DNA from: Gymnorhina tibicen
Lineage: Eukaryota > Chordata > Aves > Passeriformes > Artamidae
Reading direction: 5' to 3'
Assembly (NCBI GenBank): GCA_013399875.1
Contig: VXAZ01008272.1
Coordinates: forward strand, 249,825-313,824
DNA length: 64,000 nucleotides
Within the stretch, counting starts at the first letter, position 1; each line of letters opens with the position of its first letter. Shown here in pieces: positions 10,601 through 24,600 of this stretch. The translations under genes and the position numbers were made by a program. Under the pieces are notes generated by a model, which ran no database searches, was not told where the DNA came from, and was given only the letters and a program-made list of their open reading frames with translations.

Positions 10601-13600
10601 GTTATTTTTACATTTTGAATGCAAAAGACATTTTATAAAACAGTAGGTGAGATGTTTGCCAGTAACAAAAGATGAGATCATTTCTTACTGGCACAAAGAA
10701 ATGGGGAATATGAAGAGTTTGTTAACATGGAGAGTAAGGCAATTGGAAATTTTTTTTACAGTCTCAGAGTTGCAGCCAGAATGTGCAAGCAATTTTTCAT
10801 GTATATTTTTCCTGACATTGTTATAGAAGAGGGTGTAAATTATTACTGTTGAAGCAGAACAGTAACACCCATTGTAAAAAAAATTTTATAGGTTTACGTA
10901 AAATAAAAAAGGTCAATCATACCAGCTAGTCCTTATGTTAAATAGCAGTTTAGCCGATCAGCTTCATGGTCAGTTTGTCACACAAGCTGAAAATCAGCAG
11001 AAAACAATATAATATTCATCAATTTCCTTGTATGGTTCATTAGCTTGCTGTTCTTGCAAAATTTACATATTTTTGGCATTCACAAATAAACCAAAGTCCT
11101 ACTGTTTTGATTTAAAGGGTTTAACAAGAGAAATAAAAAATCCATTTGTGCTGCTTTTATTTAGTTTTGAATCAATACAAATGCACCATTTAGGTGCCTG
11201 GAGTTGCTAACAAACATTTTTATGCATCTTAATTTCTGGTCATCTGTTATTGTTTTGTTGTCTTTTGGCTTTTTTGTGTGTTTGGGGTTTTTTTTAATTG
11301 GGGAGTAGTGCTTTGTGGAAAGGCGGGATCTCAGCTCAAAAGGTGATGTACATGAGAACGGAAAACGAAGCAGAGGACATGATGATCTGTTGATACATTT
11401 TCTTTAAGCAAGGTTTAATGGAAAACAGTGTTTAAAACTTAATCTTTAGAAAGAAAAGGACTACTGATTTTTCACCCAGTCTCTGATTTCTGTGTTGCGA
11501 TCTCCTACTTACATCTTGTTTTCTCAGTAATTATGTGCTTCAAAAAATGCCAGATTATTTGCAGTGAGGATTGTTAAGGCTTGGACATTGTGCAATACAC
11601 TCTCTTGGGCCTACAAATTCAGAAACAGAAAAGGCCACTTTTCAAATGGAACTTCCTGCAAGGGGGCAGAGGTGTGCAAGGGTGTGCATGGGTGTCTGGC
11701 AAAGAGAGTTACTCAGAAATCTTCAAAGAAAATAAGGAAGGACAATATTTTGGTTCATGAGTGATAGACTGACAATATCTGCACAGTTATTTTCTGAACA
11801 ATGACAATAACAGAGATTCTGCTGCTCTTTTTTAGAAATGGCTTCCAGATGGGATTCATGTTTTACAGTCCAAGATTGAATGTGATTTAATCAGTTTCTA
11901 TCAGTAAAAATTATAATATTTCAGAATATGAACTGTGTTACTATTTGTAGATGGCCATTTATTGCTTTTTGTTAATTTCTGTTTATTACTACCCAGGATT
12001 TTTGAGTATAATTTGAAAGAAATAATCAGTCAGGTGTAATAATTAGATGACTGTAACTGTGTCAAAGTAATATTTGGAATACAAGGTCAGAAGACTGTGG
12101 TTTTGAAAGATGCAGTAAATTCATTCACTTGTTTTCTTTGCAGCATTGGGAAAAAAAAACAGGTCAGGTTATCAGGGGCCTTAGGATGGTGAGATGTCAC
12201 TTCAGTGAAACTTAGGTTGTTTTTCCTTGTAATTTAGTGGGGAATAATTTCATTCAAAGATTTTACTTTTTAATCCCTGTGTTATCTTTTTGCATCTTCA
12301 ACCTCAATTCCCTCTTCATGTAATATTTTGCCTTGAAATTTCTGCAAAAAAATATGTGTGCCTAATAACGCTGAAAAAGAAAGCTGTGGATAAAGCTGTT
12401 CTGAAGTCGATTTTTCTAAGTATTTGAATTGAATATGAATTTGGAACTGAATATGAAAATTGGAATTGTTTTAAAATGCGAGGAATCACCAAAGCATTGA
12501 CTCAATGAGCCACCTTAATTTGTTCAGGTGCTAGTACAACCCCTTACGTGTAGAAAGCATTAATGGCTAATTCTCTTTACTTTTATCATTAATTCTTCCC
12601 CTCATTAAAAAAAAGAATCATATTTTGCCTATATGATTCCAGGGAGACAGAATATCTATGCATTTTGATGTATAGGTAAAATGCTTTTTCTAGAATTGGT
12701 TAATTGTTCTGACCTTAATAGTGTAGCAGTTCAATATCAGTGGAAACTACATAGTGTCTTTTAAAACTTGCCCATTGGTCAGTTGAATTGGCTTTATGAG
12801 TGCATTATAACTACAAAGTTAATACAGTTTCCGTGCAGCTATCAGAAGCATATAGCAGCCTTGTAAGGCTTTAGTGTAAATCAGGCATTTCAATTTATAT
12901 TATAAAAATTAACGGAACTTTTGCGGGGATACTTTTCTCCAAAGTAGTAGTGATTCAATTAAAACAAAAGAAAATCAAACCAAGAATAGGTATCCAAAAC
13001 AGTGTGTGCCAAGTCTCATGGACTAAGTGGTAACCCTGCAAATTACTCTAAGTTAGGTGTTTCCAGAAACACTTTGCACCTTTGCAATTTAGAAACAGAT
13101 TCGCCTTTCTGGTGAGTAAAAATAAAACGGAGAATTACTTTTAAATGTATACAGAAAAATTTCTAGCTACACTTCTTAGTTACAGGTTTAGCTTGTGGTG
13201 CTAGACATTTGCAATAATTTGATATTAAAAGCAATACTGCAGATAGTGTGTCTTGTACTGTAACGAGGACTGTGTTTTTAGCTTTCAAACATAAACCCAT
13301 TGCAAGTGAATGCTACTGATGTGCTCAAATGCCTTTTGCTTTCTTAGTAGTTTCTATAAATTGCCTTCTTTTTCAAGGGGAAAAAGGGAGAAAGGATTGG
13401 GCTGTTTGTTTTGTGGTGGGAGTGTGAAAAGGAGATTGTTTTAAAATTAGAAATAGAATGTCGTAAGTAGTCTCCAGTTATGAATTTCTTTTCTTAGAGA
13501 AAAAATGAGAGTTATTGGTGGAAAGTATTTTGGACTGTAATGTGGGGATATTAATCAGGAGAGAGAGTTTGACTGTTTCTTGAAGAGCAGATTCTCACAT

Positions 13601-16600
13601 GAGGTGCGAATACAAACACCAAAAAGACACTGCATAGTTATAGAGAAGGTTAAAATACTTTCCAGTTACTCAGCTCCCAGTTATTACTGTGGTAGTCCCA
13701 TTTCACTCCTTAGGTAATCACCAATAGTAATTCTGGATAATTCCCTGCATAGCTTTTACAAAACTAACATAAAAATAAAAGTAAAAAAAAATCTGTATCA
13801 TTTTTCCCCTGTTATATAATCAGAAAGAAAGCCAAGACTGACATCAGGGCGTTTTCTCTTCTTTGTAGGTCATTTCAAGGCAGAAATTCAAGCACCTTGG
13901 AGCAATCACTGGTTTTGAAGAGACTGCTTCTATCATTTATGGTGGTACGGTAATATTATACGGGAAAATGTGAAATTGTGAGAGGAGTGGAGATCAGAGT
14001 AAAGCCAAATCGCTACAGGGTTTGAGCAGCAATTGGCTGTAAAATTAATATGGAGCAACAGTTGGATGTTGCAAGGTTGAGCATTAATCCAGTGCCTGGT
14101 AGAAAAATATTGTATTTATCTAAATTTCTGCTTCATAGTGATTGCACTGTGTGAGCTATTAAAAAAAGCAAAATAAAAAACCAGTTCTAAGTCCACAGAA
14201 TGTGTTTGATGAATATGACATCTTCACTGAACTTGGATGAAAATGAAGTCCTGTGTGGATAAGAACAGGGATTATAGCTCCTTTCCAAACCCTTTTGCAG
14301 TAGAACTTCAGTTTGGGGAGGAAAGTTGCCTTTTTATCAAAATTATTTTTATTGAGAGAAGCAGAAATGCGTGTTGCATATACATGTCTTCTTGCATAGT
14401 GTACATTCTGATACAGTTAATTCAGCCAATTTTCTGGTATTGTTCTCAAGATCTGTGCCATGGATATTAGAGTCCTCCATATGGGTACATTTTTCCTCAG
14501 ATTTTTTCCGTTTCTTTTTCTGGTAATAACTGTATACATTCAAGTATTTTAATTTAAATTTAGGATCATTAAGGTTCTTCTGGAGGATCTGGAGCTCTGC
14601 CACAGTTAGGTAGTTAGATATTTTATTGTAGAAGGAGTTGCATGTAGCTCTTACATCTATATTTTAGCTCAAGCAGAGATAGAGATTAAAACTATTTAGT
14701 TTTTAAAACTCTTCTACCCAATTTATGCATAAATTAATATTTCATCTTATTACAAGAGCTGTTGATTTTCAGCAAGCCTTCAACTCTGAATGTAAAATTT
14801 GGGGGCTGAAGCAGACCACTTTTTCAGAATGCATGTATATGTGTTCTGTTTAGATTTGGGAAGAATAACATTGAATAGTTTGAACATAATTGTTTCCTGG
14901 AATATCAAGTTAGCATGTATTGCTTTGGTATTGAAAAGGTTGCTGATTATGATGCCAAAAGACTGTCTTACTAGGAAGTTTGAAATAATTTCTGAGAGAT
15001 GAAAAGGGATTCTGTCCCTACTGGAAAATCGTACATGGCAAGACCTTATTATGTGCACCCATTGTCATCGATGGATTTCTGTCACTGATTTCATGGGAGG
15101 AAAGATTTGGTCTATCAACAGTACTGTCAGAAAGCAGGCAGTAAAGCTTCATTTTTCCAGAGTCTTTAAAAAATATCTAGGTCCTGTGACATTGTAAAAC
15201 ATACTGCAATTCTATTAATGACATTTTTCTTCTGAGATTTCAGTGTGAAAGGTTTGTGATCTGTTAGGATTTTGGTAGCCATTCACGCTGGAAATAAGGA
15301 TGCCAAAGGTCAGTAGAAATTAGACTTAAGAGTCTGAGTAAATCTGCTACCAATTAGCAGTTTGCTACTGCTGTCAGTAAATAAATAAAATAAATAATAA
15401 AAGCATATTTGAGCACGGCAAGCCTAAACTGATGTGCTTTAGTGATTAATTTATAGTGGTGTTGTAGTCTTTCAATGTTCTGGTTCAGTAAAACCACTGA
15501 ATTTTAAGCAATGACATTTAAGAATTAAAAATGTTTTACACTATTAAAATGAGTAAGTGCAGAATAAAATTTGAGGATCTGAATCTGCACATTTTTATGC
15601 AAGCAATCTTTTGCATCTGCTAGTAGCTGTGCTGTACTGCACAGCAAGTCTGACGTAGAAATCGGTGTCAAAGCTGGCTCATGGACTGGGAGCAGGATAG
15701 CCTAATTGTGCAGTGCTTTGTCAAAGCTAATTTACTTTGCTAAAAACCAGGGTAAAATAGACAGTGTGCAGCATTAAGCAATGTGGTTAAACTGCTTCCA
15801 GTTACCCAAGCTGGCTCCTTTTGAGGTGCTCTGGGTGTCTCTCCACAGCACCGTGTTGTGCAGCATAGACAGGCCCTGACTAAAACTGATGTGCGTGAAA
15901 TTTTATTCATGTAAGGAAGAATTGATGAATCATACCCATCCTCTCTTCTGCAGAATTCAGTCCTCAGTTACAGGCAGAATGTACAGCTAAGCATGTTTTC
16001 AAATAACTACAGTATAACTGTCATTCCATTTGACCTCAGAAATGTGATTCTCTGTGTAAACACAGAAAATGGAGACACCACAACTGATTGTAATTAAATA
16101 TAAGTAGCTAAGCACAGATCTGTGGTATAAATAGATGTGTTACGGCTGACAGTTAAAGTTTGAGTTCAGTTTACGTGTGAGCCTTTGCATTACTCATGTA
16201 AATCAATGTTCTCACTTACAAGAGAAACCTCATAATTTACCACTACCCATAAAGTAGCCTCGCTGTAATCAATAGTGATTCCTATATGGAATTACTGTGC
16301 AGAGCAACGTTTCTTCCATCCATATCCTCAGTATGATTACTGTATGGTTTGGCACCACAACAGAAAAATATTCAGTGAGCTCAGTAGTTTTCTGCGTGGA
16401 AGGACTTAGTTGTCCTAATTTGGTACAAAAATTCCATTCAGTTTAAAGTAAGCAAAACTGGAATTAAATACTCCACATGGGGAAGGATTGAGTAGAATCT
16501 TCAGGGGGAAAAATTGTTTGCAATCTCACTCTATTGAGACTACAACTAAACCCAGCTTTATTTTATTCTCTATAGAAGTAGAATACAGTTAATTAGAAAT

Positions 16601-18700
16601 CCTTGATGTTGTCTGCTATACTGGTAAATGTAAAGGATGATCTGGTGATTTTTTTCATGTCCACTTTTGGTGATAATTATATAATGCTGTGTTTAAGATT
16701 GAGAGCAGACCATATTCAAATGAATCTCTAAACATTTTACAGCTTTCAGATTCTGTGAACATGCTGCACTGCACATACAGACATGCTGTGCTCAGCTCTT
16801 GAGTCTGCCAAACAGGAATGGTGAGTGTAGAGGGGTTTCTTAACCCCTTCACTTCTCTTGGGAGCCTGGGGGTGCCTGTGTGGGTGCAGGGCTCTAAGGC
16901 ACTCTCCCAGGGCTCCTCATGGAGCTCCAGTCCCTGGCCAGTGGGATTTCCTTCTGTAAAACCAGCTGAAGCTTTGCACAGTCAGGCAGGGACTCCGGAG
17001 CGTGCAGGAACCCAGGTCCTGTGTAACTCACCACTTCACTGGACAACTCCACAAGGTCACGGGCAATTGCCAAGCACCCACGAGCCCAGGACATGAGTGA
17101 GATCCATCCTGGAAGCAACCAGTGGTCTCAGTAAGGGGTAGGTGTGCTCAGGGCACCTGGACTGAAGTGAATCCTCAAGGAACCAAGTCCAGACTTGTAT
17201 TTTAGAGGGGTTAAAAGAAGCTGCAGGTAGAAATTGAGAGTTTGATGTACTCACAGAAACCTGAGCTTTGGCACTTAGCAGACTGACAGGACTAAAGCAA
17301 TGGAGCTAAGTGAGTTCAGATTTTACGGTCAGTAAAGCAGAGGTTTTCTGAATCACTTTTATGGATTTGGATTGCCTGAATTCCACTTTTGGTGCCTTGT
17401 GTACATCCTGAGTGTATGATCTGTGTTCCAACAAAAATATAGGTTACATCTCAAATAAACAAAATTTAGAAAATAGTTGGATTTCTGTTGTGCTATGTGT
17501 TTGTGATCACTAAAGTAAAAAAAAAATCCTGTAATTTTCTAGTCACCTGTGTAACTAACACCTCTGGTGGAATGGAGCATACCTCTTTTCAGTTACATAA
17601 AACAGGCACTCCCAAATGTATTGTTTTAAAAATCTGTGATTAACCAGTGGGGGAATAGAAGAATTTTCTAATAAAATATGGTAAATATGCAAAATAAATA
17701 GAACTTCTAAAAAGCAAATTTTAATTGTCCTTGGCACTGGATTACAACATCAAGGAATGACAATATTTAAGCTGACGAAACTATACTACAGAAATCTGTG
17801 AAGTTATATGTTTTCCTGTTCTCATTGTTCCATTTCACATATGCCTTTGCCCATCTTGATAGAAGGATGGCTTCCATACAAAAAGCTATACATTTTTTCA
17901 TATTATCTGTGATGTATAAGATCCACAGTACACAAACCATCATGCTTTATTTTGTGTGTAAGCAGAAAAGTAACTCTTCACTTCAAGAAGTATCTCCCCA
18001 TAAAGTGTCCTATTGTCTTTCTACCAACAGAACAGTATAGTATTTTTATTCCTTTTGGCTGTATGGTTAAGCTTTTGTTTTGCACCTTAAGACTATGGGA
18101 AAACACAGAAGTTACTGAATCTCTGACTTTGCACATGGCCAGTAAAAGCATATATGTATTCACAATATTGCTTTAATAGGGACTTCTTCAGTGAGTGCTC
18201 AGTGATGGAATAACATTTCCATTTAAAAACATAAGGAAGAAAGACAGATAAGTGCTAAACAGTAACTTACTACTTCTCAGGTTAGCAGATGTATCTTAAA
18301 CTCAGCAATTGCTCACGAATACTGCACTTGTATTTAGCTAGATAGCTAGAAATTTGCTGTTCTTATTTTAGGTACAGGGAAGGACAAGTTTAAGAAGGAC
18401 AAGCCCCTTCAAACTGTTCTTCAAACACAGAAATTGAACTCACAAAGATTTATCTTTGTAATCCCTACCTCCACTTTTCTTGCCTGCCTCATTGGGATGC
18501 AGGGTGCCTGCTTTCTCAGTGTTCAGCACAGCACAGCTCCCACTGCCTACAGTTTGCAGTGGTACTTCTACAAATTACACTCCTCCATGCCAAGCACCAC
18601 GAAAAACAGAGTTAAAAACCACGTGTGCAAAGTGACTCGTATCACACAGGAAATCTGTTGCAAAGGCAGGGATACGATTCGGTTCCCCAGAGCTGCACTC
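7660..18700. other. Intergenic region between ODAD2 and MPP7, ODAD2-side part
   Basis: AT-rich sequence with no ORF that I recognise and no clear exon with flanking splice sites. The ORFs present are short and of unremarkable composition. I recognise no CR1 or LTR copy here. A perfect inverted repeat at 9773-9807 is listed separately. Confidence 0.65.
9773..9807. repeat. Perfect 15-bp inverted repeat with 5-nt loop
   Basis: The left arm CCAAATGTAATCCTA (9773-9787) and right arm TAGGATTACATTTGG (9793-9807) are exact reverse complements around the loop CATTC. Just to its left, at about 9749-9770, is a short tandem of the 8-mer AGGATTCT. The function is unknown. Confidence 0.85.
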
Positions 18701-18779
18701 ATGCCTTGATCATGAAAACATGTTCTCCGCAGTTGTCTGCTTCATTCACTGTGTCCTTCCAACAGCTGCAACAAAGTAC

Positions 18780-19330
18780 AGGTTGTACAGAGCACATTCA
18801 CTTTTACTACGGCGTGATTTGTCCTCCAGCGTGGGTCCTTCCTCTGCGCTACACAACGCAGGAGGGCATGGAAAACTCCCTCTGCTCAGAGGAATCACAC
18901 ACAGTTCCCTCTGCCTCACCACTGACATAATCCACCATAACCCTTGTCTTTTTGTCTGTCTCTTCTACCACGAGGAGTATTGGGTGCATGGGAGTGATGG
19001 GATTCCTGATCCAATTCCTGCGTGTAATCAGGCCCGATTGCAGCTGCAGTGAGCGGCAGAATCAGGGAAAACTGTTTTGAACGCCAGTAGCCCCAGGGCT
19101 GGAGCATGCCCAGATGTTTCATGGAATGGCTCTGGCAGACCAGTCGCACACAGGTGTTTATTGGCTTGAAGTAAAAGTCAGGAATACCAGGAATAATTCA
19201 TCCACCACTTGGCTCTTCAAACAGAACAGGAACGAGCACGACGTGCAAATCTAAACGGCAGATAACGGCGGCTCTCAGCTAACACACACACACGCTTCAC
19301 CCACGGAGCTGCTTGTGGGATGAACTTTTT
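18780..19330. promoter_or_regulatory. CpG-enriched patch, possible regulatory element
   Basis: By eye this stretch holds roughly twenty CpG dinucleotides (for example in ACGGCG, GCACGACGTGC and ATAACGGCGG) against an AT-rich, CpG-poor background. It does not reach the density of the ODAD2 island. It could be an enhancer, a promoter of an unannotated transcript, or an old GC-rich repeat. Confidence 0.25.
19282..19293. repeat. Short (AC)n tract
   Basis: Six AC units; a short dinucleotide run in intergenic DNA. Confidence 0.8.
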
Positions 19331-21622
19331 ATTTTCCTGGAATGAACTCATTTTAGTTATGAAAACTGATTATGCATATTGTTAAAGGCATGCAGCCAAG
19401 CAACTGTACAATTCTCGTTTTCACTAATATCTATCATTTTTAGGAACAAAACATGCTGCTGCTAAATGCAAGTACAAGTCTACTTAGAAATGTGATTTGC
19501 AGTTTACTTCATGTTTAAAAGCTATTTCAAAGCAAAACAGACCTAACCAGATCAAAAGTAGCATTGTGTACTTAGATTAAATATACCAATTTTCACACTA
19601 GAATTATTTTAAGGAGCAAACACTTGCTATATGTGGCAAATCAAAGGAGAAATGTAAGAAACTATTCCAGAGGGGTTTGCTACTCTGCACAGCAAAAGCT
19701 CTGTTCAGCCTCTCCGTGACCTGGGCTCTGCACGATTTATTGGTTATCTTTAATAAAGCGAAATCCAAGCGCCTTTTCTGTTTTGTTACTTCCATTTTAA
19801 CACCAGCAGTAGCAGACAGACAGACAAAGTTTAGTTTTAGCCGGGGAGCTAAAAGAAATACTTCTAACATACATATGTACTGTTACAGTCTGACTTATAA
19901 ATGCTCAGTAGTAAAGTCAGCAGGAACTGAGCACTAAAACTGGAGAAGAGTAAATGGAAAGAGATCCTGCTGTATTTGCAGACTCGTGGTAATAAGGAAA
20001 GTGCTCCTGACTGCTCTTGGAAACTTGTTATGTAAGTGAGTAAGGGGAGAGGTCAGGCAGTGACAGACTGCTCTGCCAGCCTGAAATGGGGGATTGCACC
20101 AAATCTAAAAAACCGAAAACATGCCTTTAACTTAAAATGAATGTTATTAAAACAAATTATACCCATCATTCAGAAATGTAACCTGAAAGTACCGTAACTC
20201 CTGGCTCCTGTTCAGATGATGTCTGGCAGTGTGCTGTGTATCATCCACAAAGTATCTTCCTGAATCCCCAGCACCCTGGCTTCAGGAACTGCTCTAAATC
20301 TAACCAGATTCTGATGATTCTGATGTCATTTTCTAAGCTTAAAGTATTCTTTCAAGTGACATCAATCATGACTCAACCTGGCCTCTCTTGCCATATATGA
20401 CAAAGGCTCCTATTTTTAATTTTTCAGACGAATACAGTTTGTATAACTTTTTTTTTGCCAAAAATACGTCAGTTCAAAACTCACTATTCCAAGCATATTC
20501 TGTTCTTTTGGGATACTTGTCAGCTGGCCTATTTATATCAGGTTTGTAAGAAATTAAATGTTTTTCTAGAAGCAAAATAGCAGACTTGGAGAACAGAGCT
20601 TCCACCTTACATTATTAATAGAATTTGTGAAAATCTGTGGTTATATTGTCAAGAAGCACAGAGACTAATTGCACAGAGCCAACAATTCACTCAGCATGGT
20701 GGTTAAAATGCATAAATGGATAAAAATGATTTGTATTAGTGCCTGCAGTCTCTTGTAAATGTCAAATACTTTCTTGACATTCTAAAACCCAGGCTGTACA
20801 GCAAAAGTGGGAGAGTAGCATTTTGTATTAATTTAAAAACGTCTAAAACTGATTATCCCCTTCTAGCACTCAGTATTTTACTGCTTCTTGAAGACCCTAG
20901 ATGCTGATTGTAACTGGCTATACTCTTTCAACTCATCATGGCTTTCATTTTTCTTCCAGCAGAGCAATCAATATTTTACTTGAGATAAATAAATAAGATT
21001 TTACTTCCTGTGAAAGAAGATATTTAAAGAGATTCCTCACAACCAGTTTTCCCACTTGGAGAAAGTTGTAAATGTTCCTTTCCCCTATTTCCCATGCATG
21101 GCAGTCTTGCCATTCCTGTGAACTTGCTGTTCCTCTTCTGTAAATCCCCATCCCATGCATTTATCTCCATGTATTTCAGTACTGTCACTTCAGCTTTATA
21201 CCGTTCCCTTTAATCGCCTCTCAGGGTTCAAAGGACACCTGGACATATCCCCTTCCCCCAGTCTTTGAAACACTAACCAGAAGTTCTAGTATAAAGCATT
21301 TATGATGTTTCTTTGAATGAAAACATTTGTGTCCTTACCATATATCCATTAGACTTTAGCTTTTTTACTCTGCTAAAGTAGAACGATGCACAGGTATAAT
21401 TGAACTGACAGAAGTGTTTGTATTTTTCTAGAACAGGTCACTTATATTTTGTACAACTGACATTTTAGTCATTGTTCTCGTTAGTACCCACATTTATTTC
21501 TAAAGAATTGTGAAATTAAGTCATCAAAAAGCTACCAGCTGCACAAGTCTTCTGAAGCCTCTGTCTGAGTCTGTCTTACACATTACAAAAACATGCAAGG
21601 CTAAGGGCTTAGAGATAGTCTC

Positions 21623-21653
21623 AAAAAAAAAAGAAAAAAGAAAAAAAAAAAAA
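21623..21653. repeat. A-rich simple repeat
   Basis: A 31-nt run of A broken only by two G residues. I see no recognisable retroposed gene upstream that would make it a retroposon tail. Confidence 0.85.
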
Positions 21654-24600
21654 GTAATATCCAGGTGGTTTTTTAACTGCGAAATACAATAAAGTAGAGT
21701 TTGGAAAGTATTACACAGAAATACAATAACAAAAACCCCCAAGATACGCCATTTACAAGTTGAGCTGTACAGTGCTGTGCCTGTGCATGAGCTGAAATCA
21801 GTAAAGCAGACAGAGCTCACTCGACAGGGTTTGTGAACTTGTGACAGCTCCGAATGTACAAACGTACGACTGGCAGCTTACAGGCTGCTGCGCAACGCTA
21901 GAAAATCTTGCAAGGCTTAAGGTTAACTAAGGTTAATTATTCTGAAACACTGTTTCATAGATTTCAGTAATAATTGCCTAAAGTGACAGCAATGAATTGC
22001 TGCCTCCATTTTGAGAGCACTTGGGAAATTACTTAAAAGCGTGTGAGAAGATTTATCGTGACCACATTGTAGGTGTAAAAGAAATGAAATGCTGTAAGGA
22101 CAGCTGAGCAGCAAAGGGCAGGGCCATCTAATGCAGTTCCACAATTTCCATTAAATAATTTAGACAAAGAGTCAATAGATTTATCAGCCACACGTGTTTA
22201 CTACCACGTGTTTGATGGGACTTTGATGCATTTGCATTGAAGTTTGCTCCCAGATACTAATCTCAGACACTAATCCAAAGATAATTACCAGACAGCTCTC
22301 ACACATTTGATTACTTGCTGAAATGTTTATCATCTTTCCTGATTGCATCTTATCTCAAAGCCAGACCCTGAGCCCAGAGAAGTAATCAGCTTGGTTCCAG
22401 AGTAAGAGCTGCCAACCCCATTGTGAGGAGTGTTGCAAAAGTCAGAGGGACCACACATGAAAAGAGGCAGTAAGGTTCAACTGTAAAAGTCAGCAAGACC
22501 TGGCATTAGATTACAAGGTCTTCAAAGCAAAGGCATTCCTGACTTCCCAGGCACAGAAAGACAAGATGTAAAACTCTGATACTGTTAAAATAAAAATGAA
22601 ACTTTTCTAACTTCACTAGCACTGCATGTTTATCATGTTCATCCACTGCCATCTCATCTGTGCCACGCTGTTAAACTGTAGGAACAATCCTGTGTGCTCA
22701 AGTGGTACAGATGAAAGTCATTTGAGGCTAACTACAGGAGGAGTTCCTACTATTGCTCCTTTAGGGATTGAAGTGGTGTCAGCTCTCTGCTGATATTTCA
22801 CCCTTGTCCCAGGCACATGATACAGAAAGCAGCAGCAGCTATTAGGTACTCACAGTGAAGCAATCCAGACTAAGCACTTTCCAATAGCACAAAATGAGGC
22901 AATTTACCAGGAAGAGAGGGAGTTGCACTAGCATGAAAAAATTCTAAGTTATTCACAAGATGCTAAAAGAGAAGAAAGAATCATCAATCCTGAGCACTGG
23001 AACCACGAGGATCCATAAGGATTTTACATGATGCTCATGAGCCCAAGCCAAAGAACCACTGCTGTAAGTGGAGCTGTGAGGGAAGCAGAGCAGTAGCACT
23101 GCCTCCCTGCAGAGCTTGCTCAGATTTAGAGAGAATCTGGCCTCTTGTGTTTTCCACTTACACTTTGTGACAGACAAATTAGTGTAGCTGGGAGCGACGC
23201 AGGAGTTCCTGCCGAAAATCTGAGCATGAGTGTCTCACTGGGGGTACTTAAACGTGGTTGCAGGGACAGTAACAAACACCAACTGTATAAAACATTCTGC
23301 CAGTGGCAGCAGAGTGAACACCAGTCACCACCACCCCTGTAGTACAAAGTAGGTGAATGTGAAGGAGGCTCAGGATTACAAGTGCAATCACCGTGTCAGC
23401 GATACACAGACACTTCAACCACGCCTGTTTTGGGACTGGCTGGACTCAGACTATTAAGGGTAGACAGGTTTTAATACCACTTTCAGAAGATGATTTCCGG
23501 AGACCACAAAGTCAAGAGCTATGTTCAGTGACACTGTGAAGGGGAAGCACACACAGAGTCTGCCATGAGGTAGTCAAGAACTACACCCTGGAGCGTGTTA
23601 CCTGACACGCATAACGCAACTGCTTCCTGCTAAATGTGTGTAAGTTAAGGGCTCGGGGTGGTGACGGCTCCTTCTTATAGTGAAGAGGGAGTGAATGACA
23701 CCTTACTGCTCAAATCATCTTCCCATGCTCTTTGCAGCCATAGGTTGCTCCCTTTTGTGCAGACTTGGAGACTAGCTGGTGTTCAGAGCCCAGAAGTGCC
23801 CCAGCTTCTCCGTTCCAGCGGTTCCTGGCCAGGCTCTCCTTTCTGCTTCACATTGCCTTTGTTAAACTCTTGGCCCCTGATATGGAGAGGCTTTTTGAGA
23901 AGACTGGTTAAGAAGAAAGGAAACAAGATTAAACAGAATAGGTCACTTGAGAACATTTGCAGAAATTTTGTCTTTATTTGCTTGGTCTGGTAGCTTTGGA
24001 AGATAGGAACTCCACATGTTTTATGGTTACATTTATATAACAAAGTCTTTAATTACAGCAACCCTTGCTTTCAAGGAGGCAGTGGAGAAGCCAAAGAAAA
24101 ACAGAAGACTGTGCAGTCAGAGTAATAATGTCTGATAATGAGAAATGTCACATAATCCTCTGAAAATTAAAAATGGAATAATAAAATATTTCCCTCATTT
24201 ACTTAGTTACTGTGTAATCTTATTAGGGATACCATCCCTCATTTCAAACACTGTGGTGTTACCTATGGCAGCCTTTCCTGTGGCAAAGAGTGGCACCTCC
24301 TGCTTTGCTTGGAACAGTTTCCCTGCAGCTCCCCTGCCGTGCCGCAGCATCCCCCGAGTCCACACGCTGGCTGACACTCACGGAGAGCACAGTGTCAAGA
24401 GCAGGGTACGAATGGAGTTGGATTTTTGAAGGGAAAATAGAACTTGATACTTCAGTTCCCACAGGGTACCACCACAGAGACTGTTTTCTGTAAAATGAAA
24501 CCAGTGGAGTGATGTTTTACACCACAATATCGCATAAAAGGCAAGACAGTTGGCCCAGTGATACTCCTACACAGACAAATTCCTGTGTCTCTGGACAGGT

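Noticed and set aside
21623..21653. A-rich run as the tail of a processed pseudogene or SINE
   Set aside because: No recognisable gene-derived or tRNA-derived sequence and no target-site duplication seen beside it.
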